A DNA stretch of 64,000 nucleotides from Candidatus Mycobacterium wuenschmannii (GCF_030252325.1 NZ_CP126981.1:2976001-3040000); one strand, 5' to 3'. Positions 8,907-17,387 are shown, numbered from the stretch's first letter. The notes: a model not told the origin generated them from the sequence alone. Program-made: numbers and translations.

Positions 8907-10199
8907 TCAGTCCTTGTTGCCGGTCAATTCCTTGGCGTTGGCGGCGAAGTCAGCGAAACTGGCCCCACCGTGTGCGTGCTTCGACAACGCCTGGATCGAC
9001 ACGTCGTGCCCCTTGGCCGCCTCACGCAGCGAGCCGACCGTGGCCTGCGCCTCCGAGATGTGGCTGAACGGGTCGAAGGAGTACCACCGCATCGCGTTCT
9101 GGTACGACATCTTCTTGATCTCGTCGTCCGGAACATTGTTGAGCGACAACACATCCCACAGCTCTTCGGGAGCGCCCGGCCACATCGAGTCGCTGTGCGG
9201 GTAGTCGGCTTCCCAGCAGATGTTGTCGATGCCGATCTCGTTGCGCAGCGCCACTCCGACCTTGTCGCTGATGAAGCAGGTCAGGAAGTGCTCACGGAAG
9301 ACTTCACTGGGCAGCTTGCCCTTGAAGTCCTGGTGCGTCCACGTCGAGTGCATCTCGTAGGTGCGGTCGGCGCGCTCGAGGAAGTAGGGAATCCACCCGG
9401 TGCCCCCTTCGGACAGGGCGATCTTCAGGTCGGGGTACTGCTTGATCGGCTTGGACCACAACAGATCCGCCGCGGCCTGCACGATGTTCATCGGCTGCAG
9501 CGTGATCATCACGTCCATCGGTGCGTCGGGGGCCGTGATGGCCAACCGGCCCGAGGAGCCGATGTGCACGTTCATCACGGTGTTGGTGTCGCACAGCGCA
9601 TCCCACAGCGGCTTCCAGTAGTCGTCGTGGAAGCTGGGGTAGCCCATCGCGGCCGGGTTCTCGGTGAAGGTCAGCGCGTGCACGCCCTTCTTGGAAACGC
9701 GTCGCACCTCCTTGGCGCACTCCTCGGCATCCCAGATCACCGGGATCGCCATCGGGATGAAGCGGGCCGGATAGGCACCGCACCACTCGTCGATGTGCCA
9801 GTCGTTGTAGGCCTGCACCAGCGCGACGGAGAAGTCGTGGTCCTCGGTCGCGAAGAGTCGGCCGGCGAAACCGGGGAACGACGGGAAGCAGATCGACGCC
9901 AGGATCCCGCCGGCGTTCATGTCCTTGATCCGCTCGTCGACGTTGTAACAGCCGGGGCGGATCTCGTCGAGGCCCTGCGGCTCCAGGCCGTACTCCTCTT
10001 TCGGACGACCGGCGACGGCGTTGAGCGCGACGTTCGGGATGATCGTGTCACGGAACTGCCAGGTGTCCGAACCGTCTTCGTTGTGCACCAGACGCGGAGC
10101 GTCGTCGATGTACTTCTTCGACAGGTGGTTCTTGAACATGTCGGGCGGTTCGACGGTGTGGTCGTCGACGCTGATCAAAATCATGTCGTCTTTGTTCAC
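8907..10199 (-). CDS. Amidohydrolase-2 family metal-dependent hydrolase/decarboxylase
   Basis: The protein has 430 residues from the GTG at 10199 (VNKDDMILISVDDHTVEPPD). The opening DDHTVEP takes the place of the usual HxH metal motif, as in the actinobacterial branch of the amidohydrolase-2/ACMSD superfamily. Other likely metal or active-site elements are MNVHIGSSG in the centre and CWEADYPHSDSMWPG near residue 360. Family members hydrolyse C-N or C-C bonds or decarboxylate. It is the first gene of the leftward operon, facing the Rieske operon across a regulatory region, so ring cleavage or decarboxylation of an oxidised intermediate is plausible. A related protein is at 28958. Confidence 0.85.
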   Translation of the reverse strand: MNKDDMILISVDDHTVEPPDMFKNHLSKKYIDDAPRLVHNEDGSDTWQFRDTIIPNVALNAVAGRPKEEYGLEPQGLDEIRPGCYNVDERIKDMNAGGILASICFPSFPGFAGRLFATEDHDFSVALVQAYNDWHIDEWCGAYPARFIPMAIPVIWDAEECAKEVRRVSKKGVHALTFTENPAAMGYPSFHDDYWKPLWDALCDTNTVMNVHIGSSGRLAITAPDAPMDVMITLQPMNIVQAAADLLWSKPIKQYPDLKIALSEGGTGWIPYFLERADRTYEMHSTWTHQDFKGKLPSEVFREHFLTCFISDKVGVALRNEIGIDNICWEADYPHSDSMWPGAPEELWDVLSLNNVPDDEIKKMSYQNAMRWYSFDPFSHISEAQATVGSLREAAKGHDVSIQALSKHAHGGASFADFAANAKELTGNKD

Positions 10200-10340
10200 T
10201 GCCCGGTCCTCTCCATCGGGGGCGTTCGGGGCCCACCTGGTCTGTGGCTCGCGGTTATCTCGTGATTGTGGCGAACCTCTGCTCGGCCCGTCGTCGAATC
10301 GCTGTCGCCGCTGACTTCTCCCGTACTTATGGAAACTATC

Positions 10341-10357
10341 TTCTCGATTCACGAGAA
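10341..10357. promoter_or_regulatory. Palindrome TTCTCG-N5-CGAGAA
   Basis: TTCTCG and CGAGAA form a perfect six-base inverted repeat around ATTCA. The GAGAA half-sites point outward here, the reverse of the arrangement in the GAGAATA-N-TATTCTC sites, so it could be a second operator for a related regulator or an overlapping auxiliary site. It lies about 140 bases upstream of the amidohydrolase start. Confidence 0.35.
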
Positions 10358-10498
10358 TCAACATGCCAAGGCTATCCCGACCACGGTGCGGGTCGTGTTG
10401 CCTCGTATCACAGGGCGTCGGAGACCGGCCCCGTCGTCCCAGGTGAAGCCCGAATATTGACCAATCCAGAAGTTCGTGAAAACCTATTGATCAAATAT

Positions 10499-10513
10499 GA
10501 GAATATGATTCTC
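10499..10513. promoter_or_regulatory. GAGAATA-type operator upstream of the Rieske operon
   Basis: The sequence GAGAATATGATTCTC is a palindrome with perfect six-base arms and length 15, the same as the copies at 17373, 52683 and 57868. The central TATGAT fits the mycobacterial -10 pattern TANNNT, so a bound repressor would cover the promoter. The ATG of the first Rieske-operon gene lies 18 bases further on, with GAGGAG as ribosome-binding site. Confidence 0.7.
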
Positions 10514-10530
10514 TTACTCGAGGAGCCCAC

Positions 10531-11064
10531 ATGCGCCTGCCCCCGCTACCGGCGGATCAGTGGGACGACGCTGCCCGGGATGCGCTGTCGGTCATGCTTC
10601 CCGAAGAGCGCCGCAACGCCGCCGACGCCGGCACGCTGCTGTCGACGCTGGTGCGGCACCCCAAGCTGACCCGTGCCTACCTGAAGTTCAGCACCTACCT
10701 GCTGTACGGGTCGACGCTGCCGCCACGGATCCGCGAGCTGGTCATCTTGCGTGTCGCGCACCGCCGCGCCTGCACCTACGAGTGGTCGCACCATGTCGAC
10801 ATGGGCAAGCGAGAAGGGTTGACCGACGCGGACATCGAGGCCGCGCGGGCCGGCAAGGCTGCGGACGCCTTCGACAGTGCGCTGCTTCGCGCCGTCGACG
10901 AACTCGACGAACAGAGCGCCATCTCGGATCAGACCTGGGAAGCGCTCGGTGAACGCCTCGACGAGCAGCAGCGGATGGACCTGGTCTTCACCACCGGCAA
11001 CTACATCGCACTGGCAATGGCACTGAACACTTTCGGCGTCGAGCTCGAAACACAAGAGAGGTAA
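10531..11064 (+). CDS. Carboxymuconolactone decarboxylase (CMD/AhpD-like) family protein
   Basis: The protein of 177 residues matches the CMD fold: RHPKLTRAYLKFSTYLL, then LPPRIRELVILRVAHRRACTYEWSHHV, then helices ending in a hydrophobic helix YIALAMALNTFGVEL. Only one cysteine of the AhpD-type CxxC pair is present (ACTYEWSHH), with the two histidines kept, so a redox peroxidase role is unlikely and a small-molecule or ring-opening role fits better. It opens the operon downstream of the palindrome and is six bases from the Rieske gene. Confidence 0.85.
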   Translation: MRLPPLPADQWDDAARDALSVMLPEERRNAADAGTLLSTLVRHPKLTRAYLKFSTYLLYGSTLPPRIRELVILRVAHRRACTYEWSHHVDMGKREGLTDADIEAARAGKAADAFDSALLRAVDELDEQSAISDQTWEALGERLDEQQRMDLVFTTGNYIALAMALNTFGVELETQER

Positions 11065-11069
11065 GGACA

Positions 11070-12347
11070 TTGGCACACTTCCCGAAACCGGCTGCCGGCA
11101 GCTGGACCGAGAACTACCCCGAGCTCGGCACCGAGCCGGTGGACTACACCGACTCGATCGACCCGGCCTTCTTCGAGGCCGAACGCGAGGCGGTCTTCAA
11201 GAAGCAGTGGCTCAATGTGGGACGCATCGACCGTCTCCCCCGCACCGGCAGCTACTTCACCAAGGAGATGCCGTCGGCCGGCAAGGGCATGTCCGTCATC
11301 ATCTGCAAGACCAAGGACGGCTCGGTCAAGGCGTACCACAACGTCTGCCGGCACCGCGGAAACAAGTTGGTGTGGAACGACTTTCCGAATGAGGAGACGT
11401 CAGGCACCTGCCGGCAGTTCACCTGCAAGTACCACGCCTGGCGCTACAGCCTGGACGGTGATTTGACATTCGTCCAGCAGGAGGAGGAGTTCTTCGGCCT
11501 CGACAAGGGCAACTACGGCCTGGCGCCGGTCCGCTGCGAGGTGTGGGAAGGCTTCATCTTCATCAACTTCGACGACAACGCCGCACCCCTGGTCGACTAC
11601 CTCGGCCCGTTGGCCAAGAGCATCGAGGGCTACCCGTTCGGTGAGATGACCGAAACCTACTCGTACCGAAGCGAAGTCGGCAGCAACTGGAAACTGTTCA
11701 TCGACGCCTTCGTCGAGTTCTACCACGCGCCGATCCTGCATCAGGGTCAGTACACCAAGGAAGAGGCCGCCAAGATCCAGAAGTTCGGCTACGAGGCGCT
11801 GCACTACGAGTTGGCCGGTCCGCACAACCTGCAGTCGACGTGGGGCGGTCAGGCGCCGCCGCCGGACATGTCCATGGTCAAGCCGTTGGATCAGGTGCTG
11901 CGCAGCGGGTTGTTCGGCCCCTGGGACAAGCCCGAGATCATCGAAAACCTGGAATTGCCACCGGGTGTCAACGTCAAGCGCGTCCCGCAGTGGGGCATCG
12001 ACTCGTGGCTGTTCTACCCGAACTTCATGTTGCTGATCTGGGAGCCGGGCTGGTTCCTGACCTACCACTACTGGCCGACCGCGGTCGACAAGCACATCTT
12101 CGAGTCGACGCTCTACTTCGTTCCGCCGCGCAACGCGCGTGAACGCTTGGCGCAGGAACTGGCCGCGGTGACGTTCAAGGAGTACGCGCTGCAGGATGCC
12201 AACACCCTGGAGGCGACCCAGACGATGATCGGCACCCGCGCCGTCAAGGAGTTCCTGCTCTGCGACCAGGAAATCCTGATCCGGCACCTGCACAAGACGA
12301 CGGCCAACTACGTGAAGGAGTACCAGAACAATGGCGTTACCGTCTGA
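11070..12347 (+). CDS. Rieske aromatic-ring-hydroxylating-type oxygenase, alpha subunit
   Basis: The protein of 425 residues starts at a TTG (11070) behind GAGAGGTAAGG. The N-terminal Rieske [2Fe-2S] ligands are CRHRG and CKYHAW (about residues 93 and 119). The catalytic domain carries NWKLFIDAFVEFYHAPILH, which supplies the mononuclear-iron histidines and the bridging acid. It should hydroxylate or dihydroxylate a ring or alicyclic carbon using electrons from a partner reductase. No reductase or ferredoxin is in this operon; a KshB-type reductase at 57918 shares the upstream operator. No beta subunit is seen, so it is probably a homo-oligomer like KshA-type enzymes. Confidence 0.93.
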   Translation: MAHFPKPAAGSWTENYPELGTEPVDYTDSIDPAFFEAEREAVFKKQWLNVGRIDRLPRTGSYFTKEMPSAGKGMSVIICKTKDGSVKAYHNVCRHRGNKLVWNDFPNEETSGTCRQFTCKYHAWRYSLDGDLTFVQQEEEFFGLDKGNYGLAPVRCEVWEGFIFINFDDNAAPLVDYLGPLAKSIEGYPFGEMTETYSYRSEVGSNWKLFIDAFVEFYHAPILHQGQYTKEEAAKIQKFGYEALHYELAGPHNLQSTWGGQAPPPDMSMVKPLDQVLRSGLFGPWDKPEIIENLELPPGVNVKRVPQWGIDSWLFYPNFMLLIWEPGWFLTYHYWPTAVDKHIFESTLYFVPPRNARERLAQELAAVTFKEYALQDANTLEATQTMIGTRAVKEFLLCDQEILIRHLHKTTANYVKEYQNNGVTV

Positions 12348-12654
12348 ATTCGCCGCTCTCGAGCCATATCTCGACTGGGATCTGGCCACCGAGCCCGAGC
12401 GTTACGCCAAACGGCTGGCGTCCACGATGCCCGAGATGCAGGCGTTCTACGACGTGGCGTTTCCCAAGCTCAACGAGGTCATCGAGTACTGCGACAAGTT
12501 TCCGCTCGACGACTTGCCCGATGACGCCAAGACGCTGATGCACATCATGCAATCCTTGGTCATGGTGTCGTTCCCGATCGAAGCGTGGAAGCAGCCGCGA
12601 GTCCCCGACAGCGGGGCGGCCTGGGTCGAGGTGTTGCGGGAGCCGGTGATCTAG
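12331..12654 (+). CDS. Small conserved protein coupled to the Rieske oxygenase, function unknown
   Basis: The 107-residue product begins at the ATG at 12331, inside the last 17 bases of the Rieske gene, so the two are translationally coupled. It is acidic and helical (LEPYLDWDLATEPERYAKRLAST, FPKLNEVIEYCDKFPLDD) with no signal peptide or membrane segment. I recognise no family. Its position suggests an accessory protein for the oxygenase or a small helper enzyme. It has too little beta-strand character to be a standard NTF2-like beta subunit. Confidence 0.75.
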   Translation: MALPSEFAALEPYLDWDLATEPERYAKRLASTMPEMQAFYDVAFPKLNEVIEYCDKFPLDDLPDDAKTLMHIMQSLVMVSFPIEAWKQPRVPDSGAAWVEVLREPVI

Positions 12655-12657
12655 CCG

Positions 12658-13872
12658 GTGCTCACGCTCAAGGCCGCCGGGCTGCTCGACGTCGACGCCG
12701 GCAAGATCGTCTCGCCCGGCATCGTCCGCGTCGAGGACGACCGGATCGTCGGTGTCGGTGGCGAACCCGAGGGCGACATCATCGATGTGGGCGACTCGAT
12801 TCTGCTGCCCGGCCTGATGGACATGGAAGTCAACCTGCTGATGGGCGGGCGGGGCGAGACCCCCGGGCTGTCCCAGGTGCAGGACGATCCCCCAACGCGC
12901 GTACTTCGTGCGGTGGGCAATTCCCGCCGCACGTTGCGGGCGGGCTTCACGACGGTGCGCAACCTGGGTCTGTTCGTCAAGACCGGTGGGTATCTGCTCG
13001 ACGTCGCGCTGGGCAAGGCCATCGACGCGGGCTGGATCGACGGACCCCGCATTGTGCCGGCCGGGCACGCGATCACGCCCACCGGCGGGCATCTGGACCC
13101 GACGATGTTCGCCGCGTTCATGCCGGGCGCGCTCGAGCTCACGATCGAGGAGGGCATCGCGAACGGGGTCGACGAGATCCGCAAGGCGGTGCGCTACCAG
13201 ATCAAGCACGGCGCCCAGCTGATCAAGGTCTGCGTGTCCGGCGGCGTCATGTCGCTGACCGGTGAGGCTGGCGCACAACACTATTCGGACGAGGAGCTCC
13301 GCGCGATCGTCGACGAGGCGCACCGTCGCGGGCTGCGGGTCGCCGCCCACACGCACGGGGCGGAAGCCGTCAAGCACGCCGTCGCCTGCGGCATCGACTG
13401 CATCGAGCACGGGTTCCTGATGGACGACGAGGCCATCAAGATGCTGGTCGACAACGACCGCTTCCTGGTGACGACCCGTCGGCTGGCGCAGGCGATGGAC
13501 GTGTCCCGCGCCCCGAAAGCATTGCAGGACAAGGCGGCCGAGATGTTCCCGAAGGCCGAGACGTCGATCAAAGCGGCCTACGAGGCAGGCGTCAAGATCG
13601 CGGTCGGCACCGACGCGCCCGCGATTCCGCACGGCAAGAACGCCGACGAGCTCGTCACGCTGGTGGAGTGGGGTATGCCGCCGATCGCGGTGCTGCGCGC
13701 CGCCACCACGGTCGCGGCCGACCTGATCAACGTCACCGACCGCGGCCGGCTGGCCGAGGGTCAACTCGCCGACATCATCGCGGTGCCGGGAAATCCCTTG
13801 AACGACATCACCGTTACCCAGCACGTGAACTTTGTGATGAAAGGCGGCAAAGTCTATGTCGGACCGAATTGA
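12658..13872 (+). CDS. Amidohydrolase (imidazolonepropionase/prolidase-like) with altered first metal motif
   Basis: The protein has 404 residues from a GTG at 12658. The fold is that of cyclic amidohydrolases: an N-terminal beta domain (IVSPGIVRVEDDRIVGVGG), ILLPGLMDMEVNLL, AAHTHGAEAVKHAVACGIDCIEHG, VGTDAPAIPHGKN and a C-terminal GQLADIIAVPGNPLNDI. Members usually have HxH after PGLID; here the residues are E and N (DMEVNLL), so one metal pair is lost while HTHG, the later histidine and the aspartate remain. It may act with a single metal or on an unusual substrate. It is four bases after the small unknown gene and overlaps the next by 17 bases. Confidence 0.85.
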   Translation: MLTLKAAGLLDVDAGKIVSPGIVRVEDDRIVGVGGEPEGDIIDVGDSILLPGLMDMEVNLLMGGRGETPGLSQVQDDPPTRVLRAVGNSRRTLRAGFTTVRNLGLFVKTGGYLLDVALGKAIDAGWIDGPRIVPAGHAITPTGGHLDPTMFAAFMPGALELTIEEGIANGVDEIRKAVRYQIKHGAQLIKVCVSGGVMSLTGEAGAQHYSDEELRAIVDEAHRRGLRVAAHTHGAEAVKHAVACGIDCIEHGFLMDDEAIKMLVDNDRFLVTTRRLAQAMDVSRAPKALQDKAAEMFPKAETSIKAAYEAGVKIAVGTDAPAIPHGKNADELVTLVEWGMPPIAVLRAATTVAADLINVTDRGRLAEGQLADIIAVPGNPLNDITVTQHVNFVMKGGKVYVGPN

Positions 13873-14275
13873 GGACCTCGTCGAGATCCAGCAACTGCTG
13901 GCCCGGTACGCGGTGACCATCACACAGGAAGACATCGACGGCCTGGTCAAGGTCTTCACCCCGGACGGCACGTACAGCGCCTTCGGCGAAACCTATTCGC
14001 TGGACCGGTTTCCGGTGTTGGTCGATGCCGCGCCGAAGGGCCTGTTCCTGACGGCGACACCGGTGATCGACCTCGACGGCGACACCGCGACCGGCACCCA
14101 GCCGCTGTGCTTCATCGACAACGCCACCCATGACATGAGGATTGGCTACTACAAGGACAACTACGTGCGGACCGCCGAAGGCTGGCGGCTGAAAACCCGT
14201 GCCATGACGTTCATTCGGCGTAGCGGCGTGCATGACTCGGGCCGCCCGCACGCCATAGGCCGACCGCCTGCATGA
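13856..14275 (+). CDS. SnoaL-like (NTF2-fold) protein
   Basis: The 139-residue product starts at the ATG at 13856 within the end of the amidohydrolase gene. It opens with the typical helix MSDRIEDLVEIQQLLARYAV, then QEDIDGLVKVFTPDGTYSAFG, and ends with EGWRLKTRAMTFIRR. The fold is used by ring-hydroxylating oxygenase beta subunits, dehydratases and ketosteroid-isomerase-like enzymes. Because the operon has a Rieske alpha subunit, a role as a distant beta-subunit partner cannot be excluded, but a dehydratase or isomerase role is equally possible. The stop overlaps the next start (ATGA). Confidence 0.82.
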   Translation: MSDRIEDLVEIQQLLARYAVTITQEDIDGLVKVFTPDGTYSAFGETYSLDRFPVLVDAAPKGLFLTATPVIDLDGDTATGTQPLCFIDNATHDMRIGYYKDNYVRTAEGWRLKTRAMTFIRRSGVHDSGRPHAIGRPPA

Positions 14276-15363
14276 AGGTCGACGAGTTCCGGGCAGATCT
14301 TCGGGTTTGGCTCGACGAGCACGACCTGACGCCGGGGCCCGACGATCATTCGCTCGAAGGCCACATGCGCCAGATGGCCCGCGTCAGCCGGGCGCTCTAC
14401 GACGCCGACTGGATGCGCTACGGCTGGCCCGAAGAGGTCGGCGGGCTGGGCGGTCCCGCAATTCTGCGCGCGGTGGTCGGCGAGGAGGTCGTGGGCCGCC
14501 GACTGGCCGAGCCGGGTCCTTATTCGATGCTCGAAGTGCTCACGCCGACCATGATCGACTACGCGCCCGATGGGCTCGCCGCGGAGATGGTGCCGCGGCT
14601 GCTGCGCGGCGAAGAGCAATGGTGTCAAGGCTTTTCCGAACCGGGCTCGGGTAGCGACCTCGCCTCGCTGACGACCCGCGCCGTTCAGGACGGCGACAAC
14701 TGGATCGTCAACGGGCAGAAGGTGTGGACCAGCTACGCGCAGTTCTCCACCCGCTGCATCCTGCTCACCCGCACCGCGCCCGGGTATGACGGCATCACCG
14801 CTTTTTTTGTCGACCTGGACACCCCGGGGATCAGCGTGCGTCCGTTGCAGACGATGCACGGGGTCGACGAGTTCTGCGAGGTCTACTACGACGACGTGGT
14901 GGTGCCGGGCAGCCGCATGCTCGGCCAGCCCGGCGACGGCTGGCGCCTCGCGATGGATCTGCTGCCCTACGAGCGCTCGACCTGCTTCTGGCAGCGCATC
15001 GCGTACCTCTACTCCCGGTTCGACGAATTGATCGCGGAGGCCAACGACCCGGACGAATACGAGCTCGGCGCAGCCTATCTCGCACTACACACCCTGCGGT
15101 GCCGGTCGCGCAGCACCCAGCATCGGCTGGCCAACAGCGAGCCGTTGGGACCGCAGACATCGATCGACAAGGTGCTGCTCGCCGAGGCCGAGCAACGGCT
15201 CTACGACACCGTGCGCGACCTGCTGCCGGGAACCCTCGAACTGGGTGACTCCCCGTGGCGGTCCGAGTACCTCTACTCCCGCGCGTCGACGATCTACGGC
15301 GGCACTGCAGAGATCCAGCGCAACATCATCGCGCGCCGACTGCTGGATCTGGGCAAGGAGTGA
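14272..15363 (+). CDS. Acyl-CoA dehydrogenase, larger subunit of a probable heteromeric pair
   Basis: The protein of 363 residues has the dehydrogenase motifs WCQGFSEPGSGSDLASLTT, WIVNGQKVWTSYAQ and, at the C-terminus, YGGTAEIQRNIIARRLLDL. It begins MKVDEFRADLRVWLDEH, the form typical of the actinobacterial dehydrogenases that work as alpha2-beta2 complexes on steroid or other bulky acyl-CoAs. The gene is followed after two bases by a shorter, more diverged dehydrogenase, the usual partner layout. I infer a heterotetramer acting on a bulky CoA ester made from the Rieske product. Confidence 0.92.
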   Translation: MKVDEFRADLRVWLDEHDLTPGPDDHSLEGHMRQMARVSRALYDADWMRYGWPEEVGGLGGPAILRAVVGEEVVGRRLAEPGPYSMLEVLTPTMIDYAPDGLAAEMVPRLLRGEEQWCQGFSEPGSGSDLASLTTRAVQDGDNWIVNGQKVWTSYAQFSTRCILLTRTAPGYDGITAFFVDLDTPGISVRPLQTMHGVDEFCEVYYDDVVVPGSRMLGQPGDGWRLAMDLLPYERSTCFWQRIAYLYSRFDELIAEANDPDEYELGAAYLALHTLRCRSRSTQHRLANSEPLGPQTSIDKVLLAEAEQRLYDTVRDLLPGTLELGDSPWRSEYLYSRASTIYGGTAEIQRNIIARRLLDLGKE

Positions 15364-15365
15364 GC

Positions 15366-16157
15366 GTGGACAGCGAATCCTTGCAACTCCTGGAAGACGG
15401 CCTGCGCAAGACCATGGCGGGCGCGTCGGGCGAACAACTCGACGCCGCGCTGGCCGAGCTTGGCTGGCTCGAAATGCTCGACGAAATGCCGCACGCCGCA
15501 GTGCCATTGGTGTTCCGGCTGCTCGGCGAGACCGGTGCGCACGCCCCCGTTCTCAACGACGTGATACTCCGTTCGGCAGGTCGCGACGGTGGTGGAACGG
15601 TACCGATGCGGTACACCGGTGGGTCCTGGGTGGTCTGGGCGCGATCCGACGACCCGAGTTCGGTACTGGGAGATGATCTGCCGATACATCCTGTCGACGA
15701 AGGTGATTCGGCGCCGGTCGGGCCGGGGCGGCAGGCGGTCGGCTGGTGGCTGGTTGGTACGGGCCGCGCGATGTTGACGCTGGCCCGCCAGCACGCCCTG
15801 GACCGGACGCAGTTCGGTCGACCGGTCGCATCGTTCCAGGCGATTCGGCATCGACTGGCCGAGACGCTGGTTGCCATCGAAGGCGCGGAGGCGACGCTGG
15901 TGGCGGCCGCGGCAGAGCCCGACGATCTGAGCTATTTACTCGCCAAGGCGGCCGCGGGTCAGGCGGCGATGACCGCGGCGCGGCACTGCCAGCAGGTGCT
16001 GGGCGGTATCGGCTTCACCGCCGAGCATGCCCTGCACACGCACGTCAAGCGGGCGCTGGTGCTGGACGGGCTGCTCGGAAGCTCTCGCGAGCTGACCCGG
16101 GAGGCCGGAGCGGCGCTGCGCGACAAGGGTTTTGCGCCGCGGCTGGCCCAGCTCTAG
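15366..16157 (+). CDS. Acyl-CoA dehydrogenase-like small subunit
   Basis: The GTG at 15366, two bases after the previous stop, gives 263 residues. The N-terminal part is short and diverged; the C-terminal dehydrogenase helices are recognisable (ARQHALDRTQFGRPVASFQAIRHRLAETL and CQQVLGGIGFTAEHALHTHVKRALVLDG). The central flavin-binding motif seen in the larger subunit is lacking, as in other beta subunits of heteromeric acyl-CoA dehydrogenases. It is therefore probably structural or contributes part of the flavin site. It is the last gene of the rightward operon and overlaps the convergent dehydrogenase gene by four bases. Confidence 0.85.
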   Translation: MDSESLQLLEDGLRKTMAGASGEQLDAALAELGWLEMLDEMPHAAVPLVFRLLGETGAHAPVLNDVILRSAGRDGGGTVPMRYTGGSWVVWARSDDPSSVLGDDLPIHPVDEGDSAPVGPGRQAVGWWLVGTGRAMLTLARQHALDRTQFGRPVASFQAIRHRLAETLVAIEGAEATLVAAAAEPDDLSYLLAKAAAGQAAMTAARHCQQVLGGIGFTAEHALHTHVKRALVLDGLLGSSRELTREAGAALRDKGFAPRLAQL

Positions 16158-17329
16158 TTTCGCGGCAGGCCCAGAATCCGCTGGGCGATGATGTTGCGCT
16201 GGATCTCGGACGTGCCGCCGGCGATCGTCGCCGCGAAGGTTCGCAGGTAACGGTCGAACCAGCTGCCGAAGTGGGAATCCAGATTCAGCGGCGCATAGGG
16301 ACCGGTGAGCGCGGGATGGACGAGGCCGTCGACTCCGTCGGCGCCCAGCACGTGTTCGGTCGCGGACTGCACCGCCTCGGACCCGAGCAGCTTGAGCACC
16401 GACTGGCCCGCCACGTCCTCTTCGCCGCGGGCGGCCCGCGACAAGGTCACCGAGCCGAGCAGCCGTAGCGCCTGGTAGTCCATCACCAAGGTCGCGTACC
16501 GGTCACGCTCCAGGTCGCCTACCGGCTCGAAATCGGCTGTCATCTCTTGCAATTGGTCCGCGTAGCCCATCCAGAGCATGTTGCGCTCGTGGCCGAGCGA
16601 GCCGTTGGCCACCCGCCATCCCTCGTTGAGCGGGCCGACCAGGTTCTCGACCGGCACCCGCACATCGGTGAAGAACACCTCGTTGAAGTCCTCGTCATCG
16701 CGACCCGCCGCCGACGCGAACGGCCGGCGGGACAACCCGAGACTGTCGGTCGAGATCAGCAGCACGCTGATCCCCTTGTGCTTTGGCGCATCCGGGTCGG
16801 TGCGCACGAAGGTCAGCAACACGTCGGCGTCATGCGCGCCCGACGTCCATACCTTCTGTCCGTTGACCACGAAGTGATCGCCGTCGCGCACCGCGGCCGT
16901 CCGCAGCGAAGCCAGGTCCGAACCCGCACCGGGTTCGCTCATCCCCAGCGACGCGGTGATCTCGGCCCGCAGGATCGGCACCGCCCATTTCCGCTTCTGC
17001 TCCGGCGTCCCGAACGACAGCAGCGATGCCGCGATGATGCCGACTCCCTGCGGATTGAAACTCTGATAGATACGCCGTCGCGACAACTCTTCGGCATGCA
17101 CGTACTGCTGCAGCACCGTGGCGTTGCGACCGCCGAACTCCGGCGGCTGGCCGGGTAGCAGCCACCCGCTGTCGAACAAGAGTCGCTGCCATCGCCGGGC
17201 CCAGGGCGGCACGTCCGACGACGATCGCGAACGCTGCACAGCCTCGGCCTCGTCCGGCAAGTGCTCGTCGAGAAATGCCACGAATTCGGCCCGGAATGCC
17301 TCGACGTCGGCGTCGAACGTCAGTTGCAT
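16154..17329 (-). CDS. Acyl-CoA dehydrogenase (FadE type)
   Basis: The protein has 391 residues from the ATG at 17329 (MQLTFDADVEAFRAEFVAFL), which has CGGAG upstream. The motifs are GMSEPGAGSDLASLRTAA, FVVNGQKVWTSGAHDADVLL, and the C-terminal IAGGTSEIQRNIIAQRILGL. It belongs to the branch that acts on bulky substrates. It is a single-gene transcript running away from the TetR gene at 17444, with the palindrome at 17373 about 44 bases upstream of its start, so that TetR is a good candidate regulator. Confidence 0.93.
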   Translation of the reverse strand: MQLTFDADVEAFRAEFVAFLDEHLPDEAEAVQRSRSSSDVPPWARRWQRLLFDSGWLLPGQPPEFGGRNATVLQQYVHAEELSRRRIYQSFNPQGVGIIAASLLSFGTPEQKRKWAVPILRAEITASLGMSEPGAGSDLASLRTAAVRDGDHFVVNGQKVWTSGAHDADVLLTFVRTDPDAPKHKGISVLLISTDSLGLSRRPFASAAGRDDEDFNEVFFTDVRVPVENLVGPLNEGWRVANGSLGHERNMLWMGYADQLQEMTADFEPVGDLERDRYATLVMDYQALRLLGSVTLSRAARGEEDVAGQSVLKLLGSEAVQSATEHVLGADGVDGLVHPALTGPYAPLNLDSHFGSWFDRYLRTFAATIAGGTSEIQRNIIAQRILGLPRN

Positions 17330-17372
17330 GGGCGCTCCGTAATTCGCATTCCACTTCCCTGCCGAGCAGTGA

Positions 17373-17387
17373 GAGAATACTATTCTC
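17373..17387. promoter_or_regulatory. GAGAATA-type operator between acyl-CoA dehydrogenase and TetR genes
   Basis: GAGAATACTATTCTC is a perfect palindrome with seven-base arms. It sits between divergent genes, 44 bases from the dehydrogenase start and 57 from the TetR start. The rightward -10 is probably TACAAT at 17401-17406, which puts the operator over the -35 region; leftward, TAGTAT inside the palindrome can serve as -10. This is the arrangement expected for an autoregulated TetR repressor. Confidence 0.8.

Larger units (their letters stand above)
10200..10530. promoter_or_regulatory. Divergent intergenic region between the amidohydrolase and Rieske operons
   Basis: This 331-base stretch is the largest gene-free piece of the window. 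It holds two inverted repeats, TTCTCG-N5-CGAGAA at 10341 and GAGAAT-N3-ATTCTC at 10499, and becomes AT-rich from about 10450. Short open frames run through it but have no recognisable product or ribosome-binding site. I read it as a two-way promoter region. Confidence 0.65.

Noticed and set aside
8655..10265. Long open frame opposite the acyl-CoA dehydrogenase and amidohydrolase
   Set aside because: No family pattern; it crosses two real genes on the other strand and is a codon-bias shadow.
10266..10460. Short open frame in the 10200-10530 gap
   Set aside because: No ribosome-binding site, no recognisable product, and it overlaps probable regulatory repeats.
11070..12347. Assignment of the Rieske protein as KshA
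   Set aside because: The general class fits but I cannot confirm the specific steroid 9-alpha-hydroxylase motifs, so no symbol was given.
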